A DNA stretch of 64,000 nt, taken from contig CAWFUP010000004.1 of the NCBI GenBank assembly GCA_963819075.1, positions 558,001 through 622,000 on the forward strand, written 5' to 3'. The notes beneath the pieces were generated by a model, which was not told the DNA's origin, did no database searches, and saw nothing but the letters and a program-made list of their open reading frames with translations. The stretch's first letter is position 1; every line of letters begins with the position of its first letter. Position numbers and translations under genes: made by a program. Source of the DNA: CAVQBJ01 sp963819075 (GTDB lineage Bacteria; Actinomycetota; Thermoleophilia; Solirubrobacterales; Solirubrobacteraceae). This document shows positions 10,052 through 18,101 of this stretch, piece after piece.

Positions 10052-12322
10052 CTAGGCGGTCCGCGCGCCGCGCCGGGCCACCGCGGGCACCGCGGCGGGA
10101 TCGCCGGCGACCAGCGACGTCACCGTGTACGCGAGCTGGACCCGGTCGCGTCCCCCGCGCTTGGCCTCGAGCAGCGCCGAGTCGGCGCGGGCGAACACCG
10201 CGGCGAAGTCGAAACGCTCGCCGGCCACCGAGGCCGCTACGCCGACCGACGTCGTCACGGCGAGACCGTTCATCGGCTCCCGGCGGATCGCATCCCACAG
10301 CCGCTCGGCGACGACGGCCGCCTCGTGCTCGTCGACGCCGGCGAGCAACACGACGAACTCCTCACCGCCGAAGCGGTACGCCGACTCGAACGCGCGCAGG
10401 CACTTGCGGATGCGGTAGGCGGCCTCGCGCAGCACGATGTCGCCGACGACATGGCCGTGGGCGTCGTTGACGGCCTTGAAGCGGTCGAGGTCGGTGACGA
10501 TGACCGATACCGGCTCGCCGGTCTGCGCCGTCTGCACGGCGAGCTCGGCCGAGCGGGCCTCGAGCGCGGTCCGATTGAGCAGGCCGGTGAGATGGTCGAC
10601 GACCGACGCGCTTCGGTGGTCGATGGCCGACTGCCCGACCGCCCAGCCGATGCGGGAGATCGAGACGAGCGCGGCGAGCGCGAGCAGGAGGATGACCGGG
10701 TCGTGGCCGACGAGGTTCGGAGCGCGGTTGACCGCGACGATCAGCATCAGCAGCGCCGTGTAGGCGACGCCCACGACCACGCCACGCGCCGGGAACACGG
10801 CGCTCGAGCCGATGACCATCGCCAGCAAGAGGTACAGCGCGAACAGCGGCGCGCCGGTGGAGAGGCAGAACCCGGCGGCGATGCTCGTCTGGAAGGCAAG
10901 CCAGCCGAGCGCGAGGGCATACTCGGGTCGTCGCAGGCGCTCGAGGTTGAACTCCATGACGTTGTAGCCGATGCCGGCGATCACCGGCGGGACGAGCGTC
11001 AGCCAGCCGTACCACGGGCCGGCGACCAGGATGCCCACGAAGGCGATCGCCGCCGCGAGGCGGAACACCCGGCGCAGTCGGCGGTTGAGCTCGAGCAGGT
11101 GGTCGCGCTCGATCTCGTCGCGGACGAGCCAGCTGCCCGTCTCGGCCTCCTCGCGGGCGATGCGCTCGCGCCAGCTGCCGACGGCCGGGCCCTCGACCGC
11201 GAGCGGCTCAGGCGTGGCGCCGGAGCGCTGGCTCGGCACCGCGACCAGCCGGGCGACGCCCTCGACGTGCGCGGCAGTCTCGGTGCGCGGCCCGCCGACC
11301 GACACCCGATCGCGCCCGGAGCGCTTGGCGCGGTACAGGCCGGCGTCGGCTCGCGCGAACACCGCCTCGAACTCGAACGGCTGCCCCGGATCGGAGGCGG
11401 CGACGCCGAAGGACATCGTGACGTCGAGCGCGCAGACCTGCTCGTCGCGGACCGCGCGCCGCAGGCGCTGGGCGACCTCCACGGCGCCGACGACGTCGGT
11501 ATCGGCCAGGACGAGCATGAACTCCTCGCCACCGAGTCGGTAGACGGGCTCGAAGCTGCCGACGCCGCCGCGCAGGCGCGCGGCGACCTCCTTGAGCACG
11601 GAGTCGCCGCTCGTGTGCCCGTGGCGGTCGTTGATGGCCTTGAAGTGGTCGACGTCGCCGATGATCACCGCGACCTGGCTGCCGGTCACGGCGGCCTGGT
11701 GGGTCAGCTCGGCCAGCCGGGGGGCGAGCGCGGCGCGGTTGAGCATCCCCGTCAGGCGGTCGACGACGACCTTCGAGCGCGTGTCCGCGTCGAGGTTGCG
11801 CACCTGCAGGGCCGAGATCGTGAAGATGACCGTGAGCAGGACCGGGAAGAGGATCGGGAAGTACTGGATCGGCGGCGAGTCGAGCCAGTGCGCCTCGCCG
11901 AGACCGAGTCCGGCGCCGAGGATGAGCGCCGATGTGAACACGATGCCGGCCACGGTCACGCGCGCGGGGAACAGCACGCAGACGAGCACCATCGGCATCA
12001 CCAGCAGCGGCAGCAGGTACTCCTGCCCGCCGTCGGCCAACGCGATCGCGCCGGTCAGGCAGAGCTGGGTGGCGACGAACGTGGCGGCGGCCACCCATTC
12101 CGGGCGCCGACTGTCGGCGAGCAGCCGGGGCACGCCGAGGAACACGACAAGCGCGAGCCCGACCGGGACGACCGCGGCCCAGCCGAAGAGGGCGTGGCCG
12201 GAGACGACGGCCAGGAAGGGCAGGCCGAGCGCCACCGGCTCGACCCATCGCAGACGCCGGCGCATATCGACGAGCCGGCCGCGCTCGGAGTCGTTGCGAC
12301 AGAGAAAGCTGGCCGCACTCAC
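10052..12322 (-). CDS. Tandem membrane-GGDEF diguanylate cyclase (two complete modules in one chain)
   Basis: This 756-aa protein contains two copies of the same unit: a multi-pass membrane sensor (about residues 25-180, and again about 400-560), a short linker, and a GGDEF domain. Both catalytic motifs are GGEEF (about 263-267 and 651-655), preceded by DxxHFKxIND-type or DxxRFKxVND-type nucleotide-binding segments, so both look active for cyclic di-GMP synthesis. Neither copy has a canonical RxxD inhibitory site at the usual position (the second has RAFE). The start is GTG 12322, with an ATG at 12265 as alternative. An internal duplication of a one-module ancestor is the simplest origin. Confidence 0.92.
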   Translation of the reverse strand: MSAASFLCRNDSERGRLVDMRRRLRWVEPVALGLPFLAVVSGHALFGWAAVVPVGLALVVFLGVPRLLADSRRPEWVAAATFVATQLCLTGAIALADGGQEYLLPLLVMPMVLVCVLFPARVTVAGIVFTSALILGAGLGLGEAHWLDSPPIQYFPILFPVLLTVIFTISALQVRNLDADTRSKVVVDRLTGMLNRAALAPRLAELTHQAAVTGSQVAVIIGDVDHFKAINDRHGHTSGDSVLKEVAARLRGGVGSFEPVYRLGGEEFMLVLADTDVVGAVEVAQRLRRAVRDEQVCALDVTMSFGVAASDPGQPFEFEAVFARADAGLYRAKRSGRDRVSVGGPRTETAAHVEGVARLVAVPSQRSGATPEPLAVEGPAVGSWRERIAREEAETGSWLVRDEIERDHLLELNRRLRRVFRLAAAIAFVGILVAGPWYGWLTLVPPVIAGIGYNVMEFNLERLRRPEYALALGWLAFQTSIAAGFCLSTGAPLFALYLLLAMVIGSSAVFPARGVVVGVAYTALLMLIVAVNRAPNLVGHDPVILLLALAALVSISRIGWAVGQSAIDHRSASVVDHLTGLLNRTALEARSAELAVQTAQTGEPVSVIVTDLDRFKAVNDAHGHVVGDIVLREAAYRIRKCLRAFESAYRFGGEEFVVLLAGVDEHEAAVVAERLWDAIRREPMNGLAVTTSVGVAASVAGERFDFAAVFARADSALLEAKRGGRDRVQLAYTVTSLVAGDPAAVPAVARRGARTA

Positions 12323-12442
12323 ACGAGCGACATCGACGCGACCGGCACCGACGTTGAGCAGGATTGGCCGCAGCTTGCGGAGGTTTCTCGCGAGCTGAGA
12401 CCCCCCGCGGTTGCGGGCGCGGTGGCGAGCGCCGGGCTGGGC

Positions 12443-13030
12443 TCAGACGTCGAGCGTGACCGTGGCCGTCTGGCTCGCGTCGACCGGATCGACGAGCGTG
12501 AGCGTCAGCGGGCGGTCGTCGTACACGCTGATCGGCACCTTGAACAGCAGCAGCGAGGCCTGGGTCGGGCTGTAGTAGCCCGGGCTGTCGACCGCCGGGA
12601 TCTGCTGACCGGGGGCGAGTGCCGTTGCGCGATAGGCGTAAAGGTTGGTGGCCGGCAGCGTGGCGGGGAAGTACACGTTGCCCTGCGTGTCGCTCAGCGA
12701 GAAGGACGACACCACGGGCTCGGTCGTGTGCCCGGGGTTGAGCGCGAGCAGGAACACCGCGAACCACAGGTACCCGGGCTCGGGCTGGCGCGCCGCCGCC
12801 GGGATGCCGAGGAGATACGACGCGTCCTCGACCTTGTAGGGGTTCAGCTGGCGCGAGACCTGGACCTGGTACTTGACCCCGTTGAGGGTCACGTAATTGC
12901 TGTTGACGCCGCCGGCCCCGGTGTTGTCCTCGTGGGTGAGCGCCGTGTGCGAATCGCCGCACGCGGCGAGCGCCACAACGGCGAGCAGGGCGAGCAGGAT
13001 GGCGAGGGCTTGACGTCGGCGGGCGGCCAT
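12443..13030 (-). CDS. Predicted lipoprotein of unknown function
   Basis: This 195-aa protein has an Arg-rich start, a hydrophobic segment and a lipobox (LAAC, cysteine near residue 24), so it should be lipidated and surface-anchored. The mature part is a beta-rich domain that resembles DUF4352-type or immunoglobulin-like exported lipoproteins, with phrases on the order of FAVFLLALNPG and SFSLSDTQG. I use the ATG at 13028-13030; an in-frame ATG at 13051 adds seven residues. It has no clear operon partner. The function is unknown. Confidence 0.8.
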   Translation of the reverse strand: MAARRRQALAILLALLAVVALAACGDSHTALTHEDNTGAGGVNSNYVTLNGVKYQVQVSRQLNPYKVEDASYLLGIPAAARQPEPGYLWFAVFLLALNPGHTTEPVVSSFSLSDTQGNVYFPATLPATNLYAYRATALAPGQQIPAVDSPGYYSPTQASLLLFKVPISVYDDRPLTLTLVDPVDASQTATVTLDV

Positions 13031-13065
13031 GCGGGCGGGCAGTTTACCCATCGAGGCGCCGCGGC

Positions 13066-13563
13066 TCAGCGGCCGGCGACCGTGGCCCTCACGCCGCGGC
13101 CCTCGTCGAGCTCGAGGATCGAACGCAGGCGCCGCAGCGCGCGCGCGGTCTTGCGCCGCAACCGGCGATGCCCCATCGCCTCGGCGATGCGGTCTGAGAG
13201 CATCCGCGGCTCGGTCTCGATCGTGAAGCGCACCTGCGTCGTTCCGCCGGGGCCATCGACGAGCTCGTACACGGCGACCGTGCGGATGCGGTTCGACTTC
13301 CCGCGGCGACCCACCTCGACGATCCGGTGCGGCGGCTGCACCTCGACGAAGGTCACGTCGCCCCAGTTGAAGCGCTGTCCCGGCCCGTGCCCCTTGATCC
13401 GGAAGCGCGCGCCGGCGCCCCGGCCGACGGAATCCTCGCGCGTGAGGCGCCAATCGACCAGGTAGTGATCGGTGAACTCCGGATGGTTGGCGATGTCCTG
13501 CAGGTAGTCGAAGACCTGCTGGCGAGGCGCATCGATCGTGATGGACGCGGTCACGGGATCCAC
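13066..13563 (-). CDS. SRPBCC (START/Bet v1-like) family protein
   Basis: This 165-aa cytoplasmic protein has the polyketide-cyclase/SRPBCC pattern: a first strand ASITIDAPRQQVFDYLQDIANHPEF, a WGDVTFVEV strand and a final long helix with many Arg residues. Members bind hydrophobic ligands or coat membranes in many pathways, so no ligand can be assigned. The basic C-terminal helix after residue 130 is notable. It starts at the ATG 13563, downstream of the small zinc-protein gene on the same strand. Confidence 0.82.
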   Translation of the reverse strand: MDPVTASITIDAPRQQVFDYLQDIANHPEFTDHYLVDWRLTREDSVGRGAGARFRIKGHGPGQRFNWGDVTFVEVQPPHRIVEVGRRGKSNRIRTVAVYELVDGPGGTTQVRFTIETEPRMLSDRIAEAMGHRRLRRKTARALRRLRSILELDEGRGVRATVAGR

Positions 13564-13614
13564 GGCGCCGCAGTGTATTTGGTCGGCCGACCGACGCGAT
13601 CGGCGACCGGCTCG

Positions 13615-13635
13615 CCGCGGCGGGGGGCGCCGCGG
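13615..13635 (-). terminator. GC hairpin after the small zinc-protein gene
   Basis: CCGCGGC (13615-13621) and GCCGCGG (13629-13635) form a 7-bp stem just past the stop at 13642. No T-tract follows, so termination is only a possibility. Confidence 0.3.
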
Positions 13636-13641
13636 TCGGGA

Positions 13642-13911
13642 CTACGCGGCCCGGACCGTCAGGCGGACGGCGTGCCCGTACTCGCAGTGACGGACGATCT
13701 CCGAGGAGCTCGGGGCGTCGGGGCGAAGTGCGCGGCACAGCTCGCAGACCGCGCGGTCGTCGTAGCGATAGACGCGCTCGCCGATGAGCGGCGTGCGCCC
13801 GCAGTCGAGGCAGCGGTGGCGGTCGGCCACAAGTGCCCCCACGCCGCGGCGCAGCAGCTCGCGCTCGAGCTGATCGTTGTCGGTGAACGTACTGGCCATC
13901 ACCGGCGACAT
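13642..13911 (-). CDS. Small zinc-ribbon-type protein, function unknown
   Basis: This 89-aa protein contains two CxxC pairs (CLDCGRTP and CELCRAL) spaced like a treble-clef or zinc ribbon, and a later lone Cys/His stretch (HCEYGH). Codon positions are GC-rich at position three as in its neighbours, so it is a real gene. It could start at the ATG 13911 or at the second ATG (13899). It is divergent from the FHA gene. No specific role is visible. Confidence 0.72.
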   Translation of the reverse strand: MSPVMASTFTDNDQLERELLRRGVGALVADRHRCLDCGRTPLIGERVYRYDDRAVCELCRALRPDAPSSSEIVRHCEYGHAVRLTVRAA

Positions 13912-14186
13912 TCGCCGCTCCGATCGGCGATCCTGCCCGCCCGCGCCGTTTGCCGCCCGCAGCGAACGGGTAACAAAATCGGGGACGAAGGCGCTGATGC
14001 GGAGGGCGACAGGCCGGCTGACCCTGGTCGATAAGGTAGGCGTGCGACGCCATTTTTCGCTCTGGAATGGGGAAAGTGACGATTGACACGCTCGTTATGA
14101 TCGAGGCAGGTAGACGCGCACTCGGCGAGCAACGGACCCCACCCTGCACTCGCGATGCCGTCGGACCGCTACAGAGGGAGCTTCAG

Positions 14187-14756
14187 ATGGAGTCACTCAC
14201 GTCGGGCACGATGGCCGGGAGCGGTTCGTTCCGCTGCCAGCAGTGCGGGTACGTGCTCACGCTCGCCGGCGCCGATGCGCTGTGCGACTGCCCGGGTTGC
14301 GGTGGGCACAACTTCACGCGTGCGTCGCTGTTCAGCACCGGCCGCTTCACGCGCAGCCCTTCGGCACCGGCGCCCGAGGAGCGGCAGGCCTGGCTGGCCG
14401 CCGCACGCGAGCTGGCCGACGACCCGGGCGAGTACCTCGCCTTCGACGAGGGCTCGCACGTGAGGATGGTGCCGCTGACCCGCGAATGGACGCGCGTCGG
14501 GCGCAGCCTGGCCGCCGACGTGCGCTTCGACGATCCGACCGTTTCGCGGCGCCACGCGCTCATCGTCCGCCAGCCCGACGGCGTGCGCGTGCTCGACGAC
14601 CGCAGCCTCAACGGGGTGTTCGTCAACGGCGAGCGCGTCGAGTGGAGCGCACTCAAGGACGGCGACGAGATCCTCGTCGGACGGTACCGCCTCTACTTCC
14701 TGGCCATCCCCGCCGTGTCCGCCGAGGCCGGCGAGCACCTGCAGCAGATCGGCTGA
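14187..14756 (+). CDS. Zinc-ribbon plus FHA domain protein
   Basis: This 189-aa protein starts at ATG 14187, chosen because a GAGGGAG Shine-Dalgarno sequence lies 6-7 bases upstream. The N-terminus holds a zinc ribbon (CQQCGY, then CDCPGCGG). A forkhead-associated domain follows from about residue 80, with the phosphothreonine-binding motifs GRS, SRRHA and LNGVFVNGERV. FHA domains bind phosphothreonine, normally made by Ser/Thr kinases, so this is a signalling adaptor. It lies upstream of parA but a repeat-filled gap of 0.5 kb separates them. Confidence 0.88.
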   Translation: MESLTSGTMAGSGSFRCQQCGYVLTLAGADALCDCPGCGGHNFTRASLFSTGRFTRSPSAPAPEERQAWLAAARELADDPGEYLAFDEGSHVRMVPLTREWTRVGRSLAADVRFDDPTVSRRHALIVRQPDGVRVLDDRSLNGVFVNGERVEWSALKDGDEILVGRYRLYFLAIPAVSAEAGEHLQQIG

Positions 14757-14782
14757 CCGCCCGGAACGCGTCACCCCCCCGC

Positions 14783-14827
14783 GCCGCCCCCGCGCGGCGC
14801 GGGGCAGCTGTGCGCGGCGCGCGGGGC
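14783..14827. repeat. Palindromic GC repeat, copy 1
   Basis: This 45-bp unit is itself an imperfect palindrome around CAGCTG (CCCCGCGCGGCGC facing GCGGCGCGCGGGG). A near-identical copy lies at 15125-15170. Copy 1 begins 26 bp after the FHA stop, so it may also act as a transcript end. Confidence 0.75.
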
Positions 14828-14927
14828 ACGACCGCCGTACGCGGCGCGCGGGGCGGCGGTAATCGTCGTAGGTATGAATATGTCACCGCCGTGCGTATCC
14901 GGTTTGCTCCGGGAGCGCCGCCGCATT

Positions 14928-14980
14928 CGGGGGTGCACGTCGTTTCTATGAATCACTCACGGAAAGGACGTGCACCCCCG
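14928..14980. repeat. Perfect 14-bp inverted repeat with 25-nt loop
   Basis: CGGGGGTGCACGTC (14928-14941) and its exact complement (14967-14980) flank a 25-nt AT-richer loop. Imperfect pairing extends outward (GCCGCCG on each side). An outer 11-bp inverted pair, TGCGTATCCGG (14892-14902) and CCGGATACGCA (15050-15060), encloses it. Confidence 0.8.
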
Positions 14981-15124
14981 GCGAATCGGCGGCCCGAACG
15001 AGCCCACAGACGGCCCCGACCCCGCCCCCAGAACCGCTACCTCACGCGACCGGATACGCAACTGTCACCCCCACGACGGTCACCCCCGGTGGCCGGTCGC
15101 CGTGCGGCGGCGCCCCCGCGCGCC

Positions 15125-15170
15125 GCCGCCCCCGCGCGGCGCACGGCAGCTGTGCGCGGCGCGCGGTGGC
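15125..15170. repeat. Palindromic GC repeat, copy 2
   Basis: Second copy of the 45-bp CAGCTG-centred unit, differing from the copy at 14783-14827 by about two substitutions and one indel. It is followed by an 11-bp inverted repeat, GGTTTTCGAGC (15194-15204) with GCTCGAAAACC (15216-15226). Confidence 0.75.
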
Positions 15171-15278
15171 CGCCCGCCGGCCAGGCGGCGGCCGGTTTTC
15201 GAGCGGCCGCCGGCGGCTCGAAAACCGCTCCGTGCGGGGCGCGCGTGAGGCGACGACGCCGATCGCGCGACAGCGGCG

Positions 15279-15292
15279 TAGTATCGCGACCA
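15279..15292 (+). promoter_or_regulatory. -10 element for a probably leaderless parA transcript
   Basis: TAGTAT at 15279-15284 lies 8 bases before the ATG, and no Shine-Dalgarno sequence precedes that ATG. This is the spacing of a leaderless actinobacterial mRNA. Confidence 0.45.
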
Positions 15293-16072
15293 ATGGCTCG
15301 CACGATCGCCGTTCTCTCCCAGAAGGGCGGCACCGGGAAGACAACCGCGGTGCGCACGCTCGCCGACGTTCTGCGGCGGGTGGAGATACCGACGCTCGTC
15401 GTCGACCTCGATCCGCAGGGCAACCTGTCGGATTACTTCGACGTCCCCCCGGACGCCGAGCCCACGATCGGCGACGTGCTGTCGGCGCGTGCGCCGGCCG
15501 ACGAGGCGGTGCACGACGACATCATCCCGGCCAACCTGAACCTCGCCGAGGCCGAGCTGATGCTCGGCGGGAAGATGGGCCGCGAGCTGAGCCTGCGCCG
15601 GGCGCTGGCCACCGTCGGCGACGGCTACGAGGCCGTCCTCATCGACTGCCCACCATCGCTTGGGCTACTGACCGTCAACGCGCTCGTGGCCGCCGACTAT
15701 GCGCTCATCACGGCCGAGGCCCAGTACTTCGCGCTGCAGGGGGTCGAGCAGGCGCTCGAGGTCATCGACCTCGCCCGTGACAGCCTCAATCCGGATCTCA
15801 CCCTGCTCGGGATCGTCCTCAACATCGCGGACATGCGCACGGTCCATTCGCGAGAGGCCTTCGCGAACCTGCGCGAGCACTTCGGCGACAAGCTCTTCGA
15901 GACGGTGATCCGGGCCTCGATCGCCTACGCGGAGTCGGCCGAGCGTGCCACGTCGATCCTCGATCACCGCCCCGATCTGGGCGCCGACTACGTGGCTCTC
16001 GCCGACGAGATCCTCGCCCGCCTCGACGGACTCGATCCGGCGCGCCAGCGCCTCGCGCAGCTCGCCGCCTGA
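15293..16072 (+). CDS. ParA/Soj-family ATPase
   Basis: This 259-aa P-loop ATPase of the ParA/MinD class has a deviant Walker A (KGGTGKTT, residues 11-18, with the signature first Lys), Walker A' LVVDLDPQGN and Walker B VLIDCPPSLGLL. Such proteins position DNA or protein cargo using ATP-dependent binding to nucleoid or membrane. No parB gene and no recognisable parS site are adjacent, so it is an orphan here and need not be the chromosomal segregation ParA. The start is at the ATG next to the KGG motif; the frame is open far upstream through the repeat block but that part is not protein-like. Confidence 0.9.
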   Translation: MARTIAVLSQKGGTGKTTAVRTLADVLRRVEIPTLVVDLDPQGNLSDYFDVPPDAEPTIGDVLSARAPADEAVHDDIIPANLNLAEAELMLGGKMGRELSLRRALATVGDGYEAVLIDCPPSLGLLTVNALVAADYALITAEAQYFALQGVEQALEVIDLARDSLNPDLTLLGIVLNIADMRTVHSREAFANLREHFGDKLFETVIRASIAYAESAERATSILDHRPDLGADYVALADEILARLDGLDPARQRLAQLAA

Positions 16073-16100
16073 GTCGCAGCGCGACACGCTCCGCACGCAC

Positions 16101-16955
16101 TTAGAGCGCGCGGACGTCGACGCCGTGCGGGGCGAAGCGCGCCCGCAACACCGTCGCCCAGCCGTCATCGACCTCGGCGTGCAGCGCCTCGACGACCGCC
16201 GCCGTCTGGTCGTAGCCGCACCACAGGAGCACCGCGGGCCCGGCACCGGAGATGGTGGCCCCGAGGGCGCCGAGCTCGCGGGCCCGGTGCACGAGCTCGC
16301 TCGAGCGCGGGAACAGGTGCGCGCGCGCGTCCTGGTGCAGCCGGTCGCCGAGGCCGCGCGCGATCAGGTCGAAGTCGCCCCGAACGAGGCCAAGGATGAG
16401 CAGCGCGCCGTGGGCGACGTTGTACACCGCGTCGGCGCGCGGCACGGTGTCCTCGAGCACCGAGCGCGCGAGCGCCGTGGGCACGGGCTCGGTCGGACTG
16501 ACCACGACGGCCTCCAGGTTCGCCGGCGGCGCGACGCTCACGGCGTCGCCATCGGCGCACACGACGATGCCGCCACGCAGCGCGGCGGCCACGTTATCGG
16601 GGTGCCCCTCGATCTCGGTCGCCAGCGCCAGCAGGTCCGCGTCGAGCTCGAACATGTGGTCGGCGGCCGCGAGCCCGGCGACGATCGCCGCGGCGCTGGA
16701 GCCCAGCCCTCCGGACATCGGGATCTCCGAACGGATCTCGAAGCGGAAGGCGTCGGCCGGGGCGAGGCGCTCGAACGCGCGCACGCAGAGGTTCTCGCGC
16801 CCGCGAGCGACGGGGAGGTCGGTCTCGACGGCGAACGTCCCCGTCTCGGTCACCTCGACCTCGAGGTGAACGTCGACCGCGGCGGCGAATGTGTCGTATC
16901 CGGGACCGAGGTTCGCGGAGGATCCGGGAACGCGGACCACCCGATGGCGGGTCAT
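16101..16955 (-). CDS. thrB: Homoserine kinase
   Basis: This 284-aa GHMP-family kinase phosphorylates homoserine for threonine synthesis. It shows the N-terminal VPGSSANLGPGYD motif and the ATP-binding glycine/serine loop PMSGGLGSSAAA (about residues 79-90), with the C-terminal GATISGAGPAVL motif. The ATG overlaps the stop of thrC by 4 bp. It is the last gene of the lysA-hom-thrC-thrB run. Confidence 0.96.
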   Translation of the reverse strand: MTRHRVVRVPGSSANLGPGYDTFAAAVDVHLEVEVTETGTFAVETDLPVARGRENLCVRAFERLAPADAFRFEIRSEIPMSGGLGSSAAAIVAGLAAADHMFELDADLLALATEIEGHPDNVAAALRGGIVVCADGDAVSVAPPANLEAVVVSPTEPVPTALARSVLEDTVPRADAVYNVAHGALLILGLVRGDFDLIARGLGDRLHQDARAHLFPRSSELVHRARELGALGATISGAGPAVLLWCGYDQTAAVVEALHAEVDDGWATVLRARFAPHGVDVRAL

Positions 16956-17974
16956 CCGAGCACGGCCTGCTCGAGGGCGTCGAGCCGCGCCTCGCAGGGG
17001 ATCACGGCGCCGTCCTGGTCCAGCGCGGTCTGAGGGTCCTTCAACCCGTGTCCGGTCAGCACGCAGGCGACGGTGCCCGCGCCATCGGCGCCGTACTTGA
17101 GCAGGCCGGCGACCGAGGCCGCCGACGCAGGCTCGCAGAACACCCCCTCGGTGCGCGCGAGCAGCCGGTAGGCGGCGAGGATCTCGGCGTCGGACACGGC
17201 GCGGATGGCTCCGCGCGAGGCGGTCATCGCCGCCATCGCCTCCTCCCAGCGCGCCGGGTTGCCGATCCGGATCGCGCTGGCCACCGTCTCGGGATGCTCG
17301 ACGGGGTGTCCGAGCACGAGCGGCGCGGCGCCCTCGGCCTGGAAGCCGAACAGCCGGGGGGCGGCTCCGGACTCCTGAAAGCCCTTCCAGTAGGCGGTCA
17401 CGTTCCCAGCGTTGCCGACCGGGATGAACAGCGCGTCCAGCTCGCCGTCGAGATCGGCGAGCAGCTCGAAGGCCGCGGTCTTCTGCCCCTCGAGTCGAAA
17501 CGGATTCACCGAGTTGACGAGGGCGATCGGGTGCGTGTCGGACAGCTCGCGCACGAGCGCCAGCGCCTGATCGAAGTTCCCCCGGATGGCGATGACGCGG
17601 GCCCCGTGCATGAGCGCCTGCGCGAGCTTGCCGGCGGCGATCTTGCCGTCGGGCACGATCACGGCGCCGCGCAGCCCGGCGCGCGCCGCGTAGGCGGCCG
17701 CACTCGCCGCCGTGTTACCGGTCGAGGCGCAGATGACGGCCTCGGCACCCTCGCGCACGGCCGCCGATACCGCGCAGGTCATTCCACGGTCCTTGAAGGA
17801 GCCGGTCGGGTTGAGGCCCTCGAGCTTGAGCAGCACGCGGGCGCCGACGCGCTCGGACAGGCGCGGCGCCGGTACGAGCGGCGTCGAGCCCTCGTTCAGC
17901 GAGATGATCGGGTCGTCGAGCGCGAACGGCAGGCGGTCACGGAAGCGTTCGATCAGACCGGGCGAACCTGTCAT
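16952..17974 (-). CDS. thrC: Threonine synthase
   Basis: This 340-aa PLP enzyme converts O-phosphohomoserine to threonine. The cofactor lysine is K61 in NPTGSFKDRG, and the phosphate-binding loop follows (STGNTAASAAAYAA). The length fits the short class of actinobacterial threonine synthases. It overlaps thrB by 4 bp and lies 127 bp downstream of hom. Confidence 0.95.
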   Translation of the reverse strand: MTGSPGLIERFRDRLPFALDDPIISLNEGSTPLVPAPRLSERVGARVLLKLEGLNPTGSFKDRGMTCAVSAAVREGAEAVICASTGNTAASAAAYAARAGLRGAVIVPDGKIAAGKLAQALMHGARVIAIRGNFDQALALVRELSDTHPIALVNSVNPFRLEGQKTAAFELLADLDGELDALFIPVGNAGNVTAYWKGFQESGAAPRLFGFQAEGAAPLVLGHPVEHPETVASAIRIGNPARWEEAMAAMTASRGAIRAVSDAEILAAYRLLARTEGVFCEPASAASVAGLLKYGADGAGTVACVLTGHGLKDPQTALDQDGAVIPCEARLDALEQAVLG

Positions 17975-18101
17975 GCCCGGGCCTCCATCCGGCCGGCCCT
18001 CTTGGTGACGGAGCGCGAGCGCAGCGAGGCGGCCCTCCTGGCTCGCTTTACCGCCTGTGCCCCGACATGGGGTACGGCTAGGCCGCTCACGTTTCGCCCC
18101 A

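Noticed and set aside
10325..13465. Very long plus-strand open frame (more than 1000 codons) opposite the GGDEF and lipoprotein genes
   Set aside because: Composition is a mirror of the real genes (His/Arg/Glu/Asp-rich), it spans several genes and has no domain.
15125..15170. parS-type partition site for ParA
   Set aside because: The consensus TGTTTCACGTGAAACA is not present; only unrelated palindromes are seen.
14243..15292. Plus-strand frame that continues from the FHA gene region into parA
   Set aside because: Out of the FHA frame and through the repeat block; only the part from ATG 15293 is protein-like.
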